From: Setomelanomma holmii
Lineage: Eukaryota > Ascomycota > Dothideomycetes > Pleosporales > Phaeosphaeriaceae
Direction: 5' to 3'
Length of the DNA: 64,000 bases
NCBI GenBank assembly: GCA_010015745.1
Contig: ML978175.1
Coordinates: forward strand, 124,001 to 188,000
This document shows positions 10,925 through 22,677 of the stretch, piece by piece. The notes under the pieces are model-generated. The model searched no databases. It was given only the letters and a program-made list of their open reading frames with translations, and had not been told where the DNA came from. Made by a program: the position numbers and the translations under genes. Positions within the stretch are counted from its first letter, which is position 1, and every line of letters starts with the position of its first letter.

Positions 10925-12505
10925 CTAGTGAAAAGCAACCTTGACCGTCTTAGCAGGCTGCAACACGATATCCGCATGCAACCCCGGCAGTTCACCCCCC
11001 ATCCTATTCTCCACCGTCTCATACCTCTGAAACAGCCTCACAAGTGTATACCCCATCTCCGTCAGCGCAAACTGCTGGCCAATGCAAATCCTCGGGCCAC
11101 CGTTGAACGGCACATATGTCCATGACTTGGGCGTCCAATTGTCCCAGCGCTCAGGCACAAATTTCTCGACGGCCGGGAAGCCCGTTGATGGTGGCGGGTA
11201 TAGGTCTGCGCGGCGCTGCATGACGAGCGTCGAGTAGCCGATTGGTGTACCCTTCAGGATGCCGATGGGTTGCGAGCCGTCTTTGCTGCCGCCGACGGGG
11301 AGTGTAGTATCGGTCAGCGCAACACGCACGTTATACGGGACCACGGGATAGAGGCGGAGAGTTTCGTTCAAGATGTGTTGGAGATACTTCATATCCTTGA
11401 GATGCTGATATGTCGGCCTGCGCTCCAAGCCGACGGTATCCACGATCTCCTGGCGCAATTTTGCAGTGATTTTGGGATCCATGGAGAGATGGTAGATGAC
11501 CCATGTCAGGGTGCATGCGGTGGTGTCGCGGCCGGCTAGTAGGATTGAGACGAGCTGGTCACGCAAAGTCTGGCGATCGCGAGTGTAGCCTGCGATTGCG
11601 TGGAGGAAGGTGTAGCCTTGGTCATGGTTTGTCTTCTCCTCGAGTTCTTTTTGTGAGAGGGCGAGGGCTTGTTCGATAAAGCGGTCCACGAAGTCGTTGA
11701 TGATTTTGATGGAGCTGTAGAAGCCCATGCGTTGACGAGGCACGAGCCAGTTCAGCGGTCTGTAGATAGTAAGAATGACGCTTTTGATGAATTTTAGCTG
11801 AACATACCCGACTTTTGCAATGATGCTTTGCACGCGTTGCGCGTTGTAGAAAGCGTCCGCGAATAGCGTCTGCGGGTTCTCCAGACTGTCCACCGACTGC
11901 CCCAGCAGAAAGTGCGTCGCAACATCGAGGGTGTATCTGAACATCATATCGAGTGTATCAATCTCCTGGCCTTGACCGAGCTTGGTCATCAGAACCTGAA
12001 CATGTTCTTCGAATATCTCGATATCGCTCAAGCGGTCCTTGACGAACTGCGGCCGAATCAATTGTCTCGAGTTGTGCCATAGCTGACCATCGGTTGTGAA
12101 GATGCCATTGCCCAAAAATTTATGCCAGTCCTTCCTGAACTGCTCGCCCTTGCCATAATCCTTGAATTGTGTTGCAAGAATGGCTTTGATGTTCTCCGGC
12201 TCAGCCGTTAAGATCACTCGTTCTCCCACGCCCGCCTCGACTGTATATCCTCCAGGTCCAGCCCACTTGTCAAACATGCCGACCCACATCTCGTAGGTCA
12301 GGTCCTTTAATGCATGGTTGATGACATCATATGCCAGATCGACTCCAAATGGCATGTACGATTTCCGTACAGGAGCGCGAGCGCCGAGTTTGCGAATTCG
12401 AGCATCGATTTGGAGTCTGGTTACTATGTTGTACACCACGAGGAGGACGGCAGCACCGAAGACGAGGTAGGGAGCGGATATGTGGACGCCTGCAATTTTG
12501 GTCAT
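10925..12505 (-). CDS. Cytochrome P450, CYP52-like
   Basis: A single uninterrupted frame of 526 residues from ATG 12505. An N-terminal membrane anchor (PYLVFGAAVLLVVYNIV) is followed by a P450 fold. Diagnostic motifs: I-helix AGRDTTACTL, ExxR in ETLRLYP, and the haem-binding loop FNGGPRICIGQQFA with the cysteine ligand. Length and sequence style (RKSYMPFGVDLAYD, GNGIFTTDGQLWHNSR, FRYTLDVATHFLLGQSVDSL) fit the fungal CYP52 clan. CYP52 enzymes are ER-bound omega-hydroxylases of n-alkanes and fatty acids; the exact substrate cannot be read here. No partner reductase or secondary-metabolite backbone gene is nearby, so this looks like a stand-alone catabolic P450. Confidence 0.93.
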   Translation of the reverse strand: MTKIAGVHISAPYLVFGAAVLLVVYNIVTRLQIDARIRKLGARAPVRKSYMPFGVDLAYDVINHALKDLTYEMWVGMFDKWAGPGGYTVEAGVGERVILTAEPENIKAILATQFKDYGKGEQFRKDWHKFLGNGIFTTDGQLWHNSRQLIRPQFVKDRLSDIEIFEEHVQVLMTKLGQGQEIDTLDMMFRYTLDVATHFLLGQSVDSLENPQTLFADAFYNAQRVQSIIAKVGYVQLKFIKSVILTIYRPLNWLVPRQRMGFYSSIKIINDFVDRFIEQALALSQKELEEKTNHDQGYTFLHAIAGYTRDRQTLRDQLVSILLAGRDTTACTLTWVIYHLSMDPKITAKLRQEIVDTVGLERRPTYQHLKDMKYLQHILNETLRLYPVVPYNVRVALTDTTLPVGGSKDGSQPIGILKGTPIGYSTLVMQRRADLYPPPSTGFPAVEKFVPERWDNWTPKSWTYVPFNGGPRICIGQQFALTEMGYTLVRLFQRYETVENRMGGELPGLHADIVLQPAKTVKVAFH

Positions 12506-13679
12506 GATGGGCGAAGTATGGAGAATCGTCTACAGCCCTAAGAAAGGTCAGCAAACCATATGTAGGCTGCACCATGTATGCGACACCAAGCCTGCACACC
12601 GCACGAACGCGGGGCCTAAATCTTACAATTGTGCTTCGTACGACTCGGTCTACCAAGCCATCCGAAACATACTTCACAGACAAGCAGGCACCAACCAATC
12701 CCATGCAAGTTATAACATGCCAGTCGAAGTGCGGCGCAATAGCTGCTGCTGTCTGTGGCCAATTCGCCAAACTGCCTCTTTCATGTGCGGGCCCATGGCA
12801 CCTCGGCAGGACCGATGTGGCATCGCCCGTCGCAAGCGCGGCTCAATTCGACATAGTGACACGAGCTAATCGCTCGCGTGAGCGACATCTGGCATGGGCC
12901 GCTCGTGTGTTGAAAAAGCGGGGAAGGCAATTGATGATGTCGAGAATGTGGGGATGAACGTTGACCATTGCGGAAGTCTTGGTTGCCGAATGTCCGAAAC
13001 ATTATAACAGACCTCTAGCGTCCAAGCTGTGCACTTGAGAATAGTCTATTTATCTTGCGTGCGGTAGATATATGACTTGTCCCTGCTCCTGTCAGAACGA
13101 AAGTATGCTCAGCTTTCCAAGGTTGTGTGAACCTACCAGCACAAGAGTCCGTGATAGCTGGTGTGCGCTTACTTTGGCTGTCGACAGCTCAGAAATGTTA
13201 TTGTGACGATGATAGAGACCCGAGTACCCTCATATCAAATGGCCACTGCTATTCTTCGAGTACGAAGTATGTGAAGCTCTACAGGAGTCCTTGAAGGCTA
13301 AATGTGAGCATCTTCAGCCCCACTATCCCACTTTCGGACAGCTCTCGGCAAGCTCCAATGCATCCACCCTCAACGAGCTGCAGACTGACGACATCAATCA
13401 CACCGCGGACGAAGCTGTCGTTACTTCGTCTTTATCGCGACCAATACTGTGCGATCGTGACTAGGCAGGTGCAGAAGGTGGTAAACTTTGGTTCCGTCGT
13501 GTCTGTACTGTGGTATTCGGCCCATTTCCTTGTGCCAGTCTTCATTCCAGGTACAAACTTTCGGCAACTTTGGACAAGCATTCCTATAGTTGGGTACCGC
13601 TTCATTTAGAGTGCGCGGTACCCCTCTCGCGCTTTCGCTGTCGTCTCATCTTCCCATCTTTTGCTCTTCTTAAGCAGCG
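12506..13679. promoter_or_regulatory. Upstream region of divergent P450 and GH20 genes
   Basis: The two start codons lie 1.17 kb apart and face away from each other. Short open frames on both strands here look random. No defined site is claimed. Confidence 0.4.
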
Positions 13680-15654
13680 ATGAAGGCTGCAATTTCCTAT
13701 TTGCTCTTCGCGAGATCAACATTAGCATTATGGCCCAAGCCCGTCTCATATGAGAACGGTGACTCTGTACTATTCATACCCAAAAATGTACTTTTCAACT
13801 GGTATGAAGCTGGCGCAAAAAATGTAGGCTCAATAGCAGATCAGCACCCAGATCAATTCATGTTTGCCACGAATTCTAACCTTAACCTGGACGGACAGAG
13901 CGACGCGACCCTGAAGAGTCGATACACAGAGCCTGCTCTTGACAACGGCAGTTATGGTACATCAAGTGGAGGAGTGACTGGCGACGATATTATTGACTTT
14001 GTAATCCGATCAGCCTGGACTACGATCTTCAAGCAGAATCTGTATCCTTGGAAATTCCATCCTCGAAACTGGAGTGAGCCATCACCAACAGGCGCGAGTT
14101 CAATAGCGGAGGTCAACATAAGACTGCTTTCCAACGATCCACGAAATGTCGCAAAACCACTCGCAGGCGAGGTTGATGAATCATATACGCTGACCCTCGA
14201 CGAACAAGGGAAAACCACAATAGCAGCAAATTCGAGTGTTGGCGTAGCGCGTGGCCTGACAAGCTTCACGCAGCTTTTCTTCAAACATTCGGATGGACAG
14301 CATGTGTACACACCGTTTGCGCCAGTCACGATCCACGATGCGCCCGTGTTTCAGCACCGCGGTATCAATCTCGACGTCTCTCGCAACTACTTCTCCGTCT
14401 CCGACATCAAGCGCCAAATTGATGCTCTCGCGTTCAACAAAATGAACCGTTTCCACCTACACGTCACAGACTCGCAATCATGGCCCCTCGAGATCCCAGC
14501 GCTGGCCGAACTTTCAGCGAAAGGTGCATATCGCCCTGATCTCATCTACTCGGTCCAAGACTTTACAGATATCCAACGACACGCAGCGATCCAGGGTGTG
14601 GAGATGATCACGGAAATCGACATGCCCGGGCATACATCGAGTATCCACTATTCGTTCCCCGACTTAATCGCCGCATTCAACATACAGCCAAGCTGGGACA
14701 CCTACGCCGCGGAGCCACCATCCGGAACACTGAAGCTGAACTCTACGGACGTGTACAACTTCCTAGAAACACTGTTCGACGACCTCCTGCCACGCGTTGC
14801 GCCGTATTCGAGCTACTTCCACACCGGAGGCGACGAAGTAAACAAAAACGCATACAACCTGGACGACACGGTGAATAGCAACGACTCCGCAGTTCTGCAA
14901 CCTTTAATGCAGAAATTCGTGGATAGGAATCACGTTCAAGTCCGCGCAGCAGGCTTAACACCCGTAGTCTGGGAAGAAATGCTCCTAGATTGGAACGTCA
15001 CGCTCGGCTCCGACGTGATTGTGCAGAGTTGGCAGAGCGACGAAGCAGTAGCTAGCATCGTTGCCAAGGGCCATAAGGCGCTGGTTGGGAACTACAATTA
15101 CTGGGTAAGTCTAGTATCACATTTCTTGTTTGCGGTATTAGTATTTATGAACATTGGCAGTATCTTGACTGCGGCAAAGGCCAATGGCTCAACTTCGACC
15201 CGTCGGTATCTGCCGGTTCCTGGCCCTATAACGACTACTGCGCGCCGTTCCATAATTGGCGTCTCATATACTCTTACGATCCGTACGCAGGTGTGCCAGA
15301 AGATAAGAAGCATCTCGTGATTGGTGGGGAAGCCCATGTACGTACCTCCCCTATCCCTATTTTCCCCCTCCCACGACTTGTAACTAACACGCTACACAGA
15401 TGTGGGCCGAACAAACCGACCCAGTAAACGTGGACCGCATGGTTTGGCCGCGGGGCTCGGCTGTTGCTGAGATACTTTGGAGTGGAGCGAAGGATGAGCA
15501 GGGCAGGAATCGGAGTCAGATCGATGCGGCGCCGAGATTGAGCGAGATGAGGGAGAGGTTGGTGCTCAAGGGGATTGGGGCGGAACCGATCCAAATGCCT
15601 TATTGTACGATGGAGGGCACGGTGTGTCAATTGGGATTTACAGGCGGTACATAA
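13680..15654 (+). CDS. Secreted beta-N-acetylhexosaminidase (GH20)
   Basis: Exons 13680-15104, 15161-15337 and 15400-15654, with introns of 56 and 62 nt (the second has CTAAC); 618 residues, ending TAA at 15652-15654. A short signal peptide (cleavage near LA|LWPKP) is followed by the GH20 N-terminal domain and then the catalytic barrel: GINLDVSRNYF, FHLHVTDSQSWPLEIP, DMPGHTSS and the Asp-Glu pair in HTGGDEVN, which binds the acetamido group and donates the proton. The third exon carries MWAEQTDP and the WPRGSAVAEILWSG motif near the C terminus. Members cleave terminal GlcNAc from chito-oligosaccharides and N-glycans and act in chitin turnover. All key parts are present, so it is probably functional. 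Splice boundaries are supported by unbroken family sequence across each junction. Confidence 0.93.
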
Positions 15655-16004
15655 GAAACTGGGAAATGGTGAAGGTAGAATGTGGTGTCGATGACACGGA
15701 ATGTGTATTCGGAGGGTAGGTTATGTCTATATCACCACCTACTGCCCAACTCAACGTCTACACCTCAGAGATCGGTTTGCCAGCCCCACTCCCACCTGTC
15801 AAATATATTCTCAGGATCTCGACTCTCATGTAAGTACAGCCTATGCTTACGGCATGTGTTGTGGGCCAACTTCTAGTCTTTGATATTTCATCAAGCTAAC
15901 TTGCAGTCGTCGTCAATGGCAGAACTACATGGTATACTGCTCCAGACTCAACGACCAGGAGGTTGTACTAGTCCAGCTTCCAGGCCAATCTCATCAGTAC
16001 TATA
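15655..16004. other. Intergenic, no gene seen
   Basis: Region between the convergent ends of GH20 and the first small membrane-protein copy; only short unrelated frames. Confidence 0.5.
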
Positions 16005-16691
16005 TCATGATTGATCCTTTTCTTTCATGCCTTGTTGGGCTGAATTGGAAGCCGGGTCTTCGCCGTTCGTAACATCATAGTTGTCGCGAGTTGATCGTGC
16101 CTGTCCGGCCTCGATCTGGCGAACAGCATATGCCCTGCGCACGTCCGCACATCTCCAGCTGCAAAAAGTGACAGATCCAGCAACGAACCTTACTTGCTCG
16201 ACCTGTGAAATCATGTCCTTCAAAGATCTCACATCTTTGTCCCAGATACGGACCTTTCGTATGGAGGCAACATTCCGCCATACAAATAACCATCGGTCTC
16301 CGCTGCCATCAGCATGGTCGGGCAATTTTGCCATTTCCTCTTCGATCTCACTAAGCCTGTGATCTGTCATATTGATGCAGCCTTCCACTGCGGAATTGGG
16401 TAGCGCACTGTTTCTCATTGCTGTGAAAAAGGCTACAACGCCGATCGGTTCCTTGACGGTTTCAAGCCTCGGACGCAAGACGGAGACAGCTGGGCGAAGC
16501 CGTGCGACATCGCCCTTGGAGCTCCATTGTCTTGTGATCGCGTAAAGTGTACCCAGTCCCGCCACACACACGAAAGTGATAATGGAAAGAATATTCGAGG
16601 CAACCGAAAGCGAGCTGTCGCCATACTCCCGCCGAGAAGGAGCAACACTAGCGGAGTTGATGATCTTTGTGCAAAGTGGAATGTAAAAGCT
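16005..16691 (-). pseudogene. Small membrane-protein family, copy A (5' end missing)
   Basis: The frame reads DSSLSVASNILSIITFVCVAG, a single membrane segment, then LYAITRQWSSKGDVARLRP, and further on GDRWLFVWRNVASIRK. This order matches copy B at 17379-17879 (DSPLSTAANILSILTFAYVV, QWSSNGDLIRIRAE, GSRWYLIWHHILSSRK). The aligned frame has no ATG before the membrane segment and meets a stop at 16692-16694, so the 5' end is lost or lies in an unseen exon. A GTAAGG..TTTGCAG pair at 16193-16159 could be a 35-nt intron near the 3' end. Function unknown: the family is one N-terminal transmembrane helix with a charged, helical cytoplasmic or lumenal tail. Confidence 0.55.
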
Positions 16692-17378
16692 TCAATGTGC
16701 AAGGAAAATAACATCCATCTGATACTCTGGGCACACACCACGCATCTTTGTATACACGCACGACAACGACACCGAGAAAAAGGAAAAGGATGTCCGACAT
16801 GATTCCCATGTCAGACGTAAGACGCGCATGGCCTGAGCGTCCATTTCATTCAAGCTCATTCGCAAGGAAAGCCAGCTGAACTGCGAGTCGTCCTCGTGGC
16901 TGAAAAGAGGGTGGACGTCGGCGCTTATCTAGTGCCACGCGTTGGTCGCAGGGCAGCAGAGGCCCATGCCAAGAGCTCTCGGGTGTGCATCGAGGCGTGG
17001 TGCAAAGATTGGTGGCTGCAATCTCGCATGTGTACTGCACCACTATGATTTCAGCCTGGTGATTTTCGCGCATGTGTCAACCTCGTCGTCGAGCTCTGAC
17101 AGGGCATTGGCACTGCCAACGCGAACACTCAGGCATTTGTCGAGCTAAAGTTGTGTGCAAGTGTTTTTCGAGTCGACGCCAGCGTTGCGTTCCACGGTAA
17201 AGCATGGCCTCCCTCCAGATCCACCCCTTCAATGGTCGTTTCCGGAGTTAGTATGTGGTGACTCGATTGGTGGATTTAGTACAGCCTTTTCGCCATTCGA
17301 TTGGTGCTCGTGTGCAGCCGCAATGCTCGCAAACCTGCGAGAATGAGTTGATCGCCCTTTGTTATCCTCGACTACCTT
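16692..17378. other. Intergenic between copies A and B
   Basis: No coding region supported on either strand. Confidence 0.5.
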
Positions 17379-17879
17379 TTACGTGTGTTCCGACTCGTTA
17401 AGAATGTCACATATCTTGGTGGTGGAATCAATTACTCTCCTCCATTTGCGCCTCTTTCTAGACGATAAGATGTGGTGCCATATAAGATACCATCTCGACC
17501 CAGTTTCACCGGCTTTGAATGGCATCTTTCCTAGCTCTTCTTCAACGACAGTCAATTCCACGTCGGCGCGGTATAAAGCGTGGTTGGGTGCCCAGCAGAG
17601 GCTAGCTACTCCTAGCACTTCGGGTTTGGGGTCAGAATGTAGCGTCTGGCTATTGTTCCGAGCTTTCAACGCATCGACTTGGGGTCGGAGCACTGCGACT
17701 TCTGCTCGTATGCGGATCAGGTCGCCGTTGGAGCTCCATTGTATTGCGGAGGTGTAAAGGATACCAAGGACCACGACGTAAGCGAATGTGAGAATCGAAA
17801 GAATATTAGCGGCTGTCGACAACGGACTATCTTTGTTATCTGGGCAAATGCACACAGCAGAAGGTTGTGGCGTCGCCAT
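17379..17879 (-). CDS. Small single-pass membrane protein, copy B (most intact)
   Basis: The ATG at 17879 (MATPQPSAVCICPDNKDS) gives 166 residues. A membrane helix covers about residues 24-46 (TAANILSILTFAYVVVLGIL), followed by an amphipathic stretch (RIRAEVAVLRPQVDALKA) that could be coiled coil, and a Trp-rich motif GSRWYLIWHHILSSRKRRKW. Three further copies lie within 12 kb (16005-16691, 25052-25341, 28568-28978). This is the only one with both a start codon and an open frame through all shared motifs. I do not recognise the family and give no function. The C terminus may continue through an intron, since a GTAAAA sequence precedes the stop. The open frame extends upstream to 18071, but the family start is at 17879. 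Confidence 0.55.
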   Translation of the reverse strand: MATPQPSAVCICPDNKDSPLSTAANILSILTFAYVVVLGILYTSAIQWSSNGDLIRIRAEVAVLRPQVDALKARNNSQTLHSDPKPEVLGVASLCWAPNHALYRADVELTVVEEELGKMPFKAGETGSRWYLIWHHILSSRKRRKWRRVIDSTTKICDILNESEHT

Positions 17880-19092
17880 AGCAGGTCGTGATATCAGGTG
17901 GAACGATGCGCCAAAGGCTTGCTCCGGGATTCTCAAGCTCAATAGGAAGAGCAGACCACGCACGATGCGCCTCCTTACATGCGTTAAGTATCCGCAAGGC
18001 TGACGGAAAAGTATGTCGAATGTCAGCCTGCGTACGACCCGTCGAGCTGCACGCAATCTGATAGGCCTCACTGCGTCATGCTGCCATATACAAGCTGATT
18101 CCTTCGCGATTCAGGTGCGAGAGTCAGGTTAGAAGAGGCGGTGCAGCGCGAGTGGGAGAAGATAACTAATACGACTGCGGAATTGCTGTGAAGTGGAAAT
18201 CGAGCCTACGAGGGTAGATACGGATGGCAAAGTTTGGTAGTCGAGAATGTAAAGCTGCCGAGACGGGCATTGAACGACTCAGTTGTTGAAACATAGCCGA
18301 GAAGCTTGGTTTTGGAATGGCGGCAGCAAGCTCATAGATCTTCAGCTTGATCACATTGCGGAGAATGTCACCAGCGGTGTCCTCACCCAACACAAGGAGT
18401 AAGGAGACACGTTCAGCAGTCTATTAGTTATCGCGTGCTGCAAGTTCGTCGTGGCTGCCCAAATCCTGGCACAAGCTGGAAGGTATTGCGAATCGTCTTA
18501 AATTTTGGCTTTGTGCGAAGACAACTCTGACCTGTCAGAAAGAGCGCACAATGCCAGTCGTTGGTAGACGCAAGCATTGATTAAGCACTTCAAAATATGT
18601 TGCATAAGTCTTGCTATCGATACTAACCCGTGCTTGTGCATCTGAGCCGAGTCGACGTGAAGAGCCGCATGCTCGATCCCCGGCGCCGGCAGTGAGCTCC
18701 CGCGGGCGCGACGTGTGCCCAGCCTAGCGCTGCATGTTCCCCAACTTGCATCCCCGCCACGCCCTGCTCGATGCTTGATCCACACTCACGCAGCTTCACG
18801 ACACTGTTGCATTGATTGATCATTGCGGGCGTCGCATTATCGCATTGGACTTTCTGCCTCCTTCAACAACGGGCATCGAACGGCCAATAAGTAAGTGAGA
18901 CTCCGCAACTGCCCGGTTTCGTCTATCAAGATTATGGCAACCTCATGTCATCATCAGTCCCTCCGGCCCTTCCGCGCTTCCCACTCTTCCTGCAGCTTCC
19001 GAGCTTCTTATTCGCTCCCATCACTTTCTATCTGAAGATTTCAAGCTGGCCATGGCAGTAGTCATCCGTGCGCTTCCTGAGGTTACAGTCGC
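17880..19092. other. Intergenic, no gene seen
   Basis: Upstream of divergent copy B and VPS62. Short frames only, none with family features. Confidence 0.5.
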
Positions 19093-21193
19093 ATGTCATG
19101 CATCATGGAAATTCGGACTCTAGGGTATCGATGTCTTGCTCTAGCTTTTGTCAGCGTCGGCAGCGTCGGCTCTGGGGCTCTGGCCGGCATGCCACAGGAT
19201 GGCCATGCTTCCTTTTCGAGTAATTGACCATAAGCTAATCGACCAGTGCCTATCGTTCCCTACTTCCAGAATGGCGGTGGGCAGGTCCCGCTCCGAGGGC
19301 TCCTGCCGTCATCGGTATCGCCAGCCTCTATATCGCAAGTCGGCCTTCCGGAATACCCTTCGATAGCGGTATACTCCTCTCAGACCCCCACAGAAACACC
19401 AGGTGTTGCGCCGGCCGCAACAGAAACTCACGTCGTACCTACCATCGATATCCCCGTAGACCATTCTTCGCATGAACAACCGACTGGGCAAGCTCCCACG
19501 TCCATCGCTGGTGTCGGTGGGCCGTCGAATACAGAGGAAACACAAATGAGGGGCAGGAAACCCGCAATCGCCGCCGCCGGTACATTCTTCAGCCTCTTTT
19601 CATTCTCGCAAATATACCAGAACGTCCTCTTTCAACGCATAACGCCGTGGTCGGAACGGTCAGAAGAGTCAAGCTGGGTCGCATCATCACAGTCCTGGGT
19701 AGACCGGAAAACTTGCAGCTGGTTTGGCTTCTGCGGGCTGAGCCACTTGGACAAATCGAAATGGACCAGCAGCGTCAAGAAACAGTTACACAGCGACAAG
19801 GTGAACCTTACCGAGTTTTGGCACGATGCTCAAGCGCCACCAGATCACCACCGTGCCAAAGAACGTGAGGTACCGAAGTATGTTCTGGATTACGCACCGC
19901 TCATTCATCTCTACTCTGGTGAGCAGTTTTGGCCCGGCGACATAGCGGAACATTTGATCCACACTACACCACATCTCAACTATACCCCACTCCAAGCCGC
20001 CGATGACCATCCGAACCTCTCGAATCTAGGCGAGCTCAACAAATGGGGTAGATTCGTATACCTTCAGAGCGACGACAACGTTGAAGACCGTCCAGAATGG
20101 CTTGGTGGAGCGAGCAACATCCCAATCGTACCTGGTGATGGAGACGATGGCGAGGAGCGGAAAGAGCCAAGTCGCGGAAAGGGTTACTTCGCGGAAGACA
20201 AGACCGGCGAAAAGTCGGATTGGTTCCACGTAGGCATTGGAGATACTGAGGATAAGGGTGGCATCCGAACAGTCTCCACATCGCCTAGCCTTCCGATTCC
20301 AACAAAGACACCAGAAGGTGACGAGCTAGTGGATAAGCCTGAGATCTGGCAGCCAGAACTTCGCACTCGCGGGAAATACACAGGAAAGAAGGTCGTCGGA
20401 GGCAGAAGCGATGCGCCTGCAGTGCTCGTCGTTGTCCCGAAAGATGATGGAGTCGTGGATGCATTCTGGTTCTTCTTCTACTCCTACAATTTGGGCAACA
20501 CAGTCTTCAACATCAGGTTCGGCAACCATGTCGGTGATTGGGAACATACTGTGGTTCGATTCCATCGCGGCAAACCAAAGGCAGTTTTCTTCAGCGAGCA
20601 TGCTTTTGGTGAAGCATACACCTACGATGCCGTTGAGAAAATTGGCAAGAGGGTAAGTCTTTGCGTCCCGTCTTGTCGACAAGGTCTGACATCCACAGCC
20701 TGTTGGGTACTCCGCCACTGGGACTCATGCTATGTACGCTACGGCTGGCGTCCATCCATATGTACTTCCAGGTGGCATCCTTCACGACGTGACGGATCGC
20801 GGCCCATTATGGGATCCAGTCAAGAACTTGTATTCATTCACGTACCACTTCAAGAGCGATACACTGCTCACTTCCAATCTTACACCAAAGGCACCCACCA
20901 GCTGGTTCTACTTTGCTGGCCATTGGGGCGATAAGTTCTACCCCCTGAACGACCCGCGGCAGTATCGGTTCCTGGGCCAATATCACTACGTCAATGGCCC
21001 CCTCGGTCCACGCTTCAAGAATCTCGGGCGTCAGCAGATCTGCCAGGGCAACAGTGAATGCATTTTGAAGAAATGGGTCGGCGACAAGCGCGCACCTTTG
21101 GCAAAGACGTTCCCGGATCTCGGCGAAGGCGAAGAAATGAGTGAAGAAGACGCACAACGTGTGTTCGGCGCAGAATACGACTCTGCATCATAG
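19093..21193 (+). CDS. VPS62-like vacuolar protein sorting-associated protein
   Basis: The body (19247-20652 and 20699-21193, 46-nt intron GTAAGT..CACAG) is a VPS62-family protein: YAPLIHLYSGEQFWPGDIAE, NHVGDWEHTVVRFHRGKPKA, and after the intron GTHAMYATAGVHPYVLP and ILHDVTDRGPLWDP. The 5' end is uncertain. An upstream frame from ATG 19093 or 19105 encodes a good signal sequence (CLALAFVSVGSVGSGALA) and ends in the right phase at 19219, but this leaves an intron of only 27 nt (19220-19246, GTAATT..CTAATC..CAG). With it the protein is about 675 residues. The VPS62 family is linked by yeast genetics to cytoplasm-to-vacuole trafficking; the biochemical role is unknown. A low-complexity Ser/Thr/Pro stretch follows the signal. 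Confidence 0.85.
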
Positions 21194-22677
21194 GTCTGCG
21201 GAGCCGCGATGAGACCAGAGAATAAGACGGAATCTTGAAAATCACGCGTTGCACATTTTCATTGACACTTGCTTTGGCGTGGAGTTTGGACTTGAATCGC
21301 GATGTTTGGCACGGCGTTGTTTCGGGTTCGAGGCTGAGAATGATACCGGTCTCGTTTGAGCGACGCGTATACTGTTGTACCAACACAGCGAACATGTCCT
21401 TTAGAGATACCTATGCAGTACATTGATATATTACTATTCACCTTCGCAAAAACCTCGCACCCGCTCGGCCTCCGAGCAAAAGCCGTGATGACTCTGTGGT
21501 TAGATCTCGCAACATGTACGAACCAACGATCACAAGATTGTGGTGTTGGAGCGTTGCGGCGTTGCGGCGTTGCGGCAAGTTTGCCGGTCGAATGCTGGCC
21601 GTTGGCTCGTAATAGTGCGGCAATCTTGACACTGGGAAGTGACGTCGACTCGCTACAACTTCCTCAGTGTCGTGCGGAAGTTCAAAATGACGAGTGAAGA
21701 ACAAGGAATGGGCATTTGTGAGACAAAGTCGCGAGAACGGCCGAAAGGGGCGATCAGTGATCTTGCGGCTGGGTGAGACGTGAAAGCGTGATGAGAAAAT
21801 AGCAACGTCGAGAGCCACCACCATGTGATTGGGCAGAGCTGCAGGGCAGCCGCAAGGCGTGATGCATGACTGTACCCTTGGTATTACCTACTGCTGTGCA
21901 TGCCCCCTATACTGCCCGATTGTTGTCTGCAATAGTCACTATGAAGGCTGCCGATGTCCATGACTGTCTGGCGAAAATGAGACGGCGATGATGGAGAAGG
22001 ACCTTTATCAGTGCGGAGCTTCAAAAGTTCCTCGCAAGCATCGCTGGGTGTGGGTAATAGTGGGCTCATTGTTCATCATCACGAAATCATGTCGGCGCGA
22101 GGGAGGATGGCGGTGGTGCAATCCCCTAGCCTGACTGACGGGACCACGGAAGTGTGCTATCTTATCATATCAGGAAGTCGCGCCCCAACCAGCTGTACGA
22201 CTTCCTTAGACGGGCACAGGGCCTCAACACGTCCTCCACGTCTCGCGCATCGCATCTCGACCTCTTCTCTTTGCTACCCTTCCCGTTGCGCGTCTTTTAA
22301 TTCATTGATAGATTACTCCGCCTTTGTTATCCCGGGATTTGCGCCTGATCATCCGCCAGCTTGAAACGGGTAGCTGAATCCGTTTTAGCGTGTTCCTAGA
22401 GGTCGTGACATCGTTGGTTTACCCCCGCCCACCTATTACACCGCTCGAGCACCACCAAGTGTCGCGACAGGCCCTGGGGCCTGCAGACGATAACACTTGC
22501 GCTGTCTCTGCTACAGCCTCTGGAGAATACCTCCTACTATCTGTTGATATCGCTTCCTGACTACATACAACATCCCGTGTTAATCTCCTGAAGGCCCCGT
22601 GCCTTGGTCCTCGAACGACGTGTCTCCGTGATCGCAGCGCCACCTCACGTTGACACACCCCTTACACATACCTCACA
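21194..22677. other. Intergenic 1.5 kb
   Basis: Contains an 8-bp repeat (gttgcggc) three times near 21552-21575. No gene supported. Its right part should hold the promoter of the gene at 22678. Confidence 0.5.

Noticed and set aside
21552..21575. Triple gttgcggc repeat
   Set aside because: Too short to be more than a local slippage product; mentioned only in the intergenic entry.
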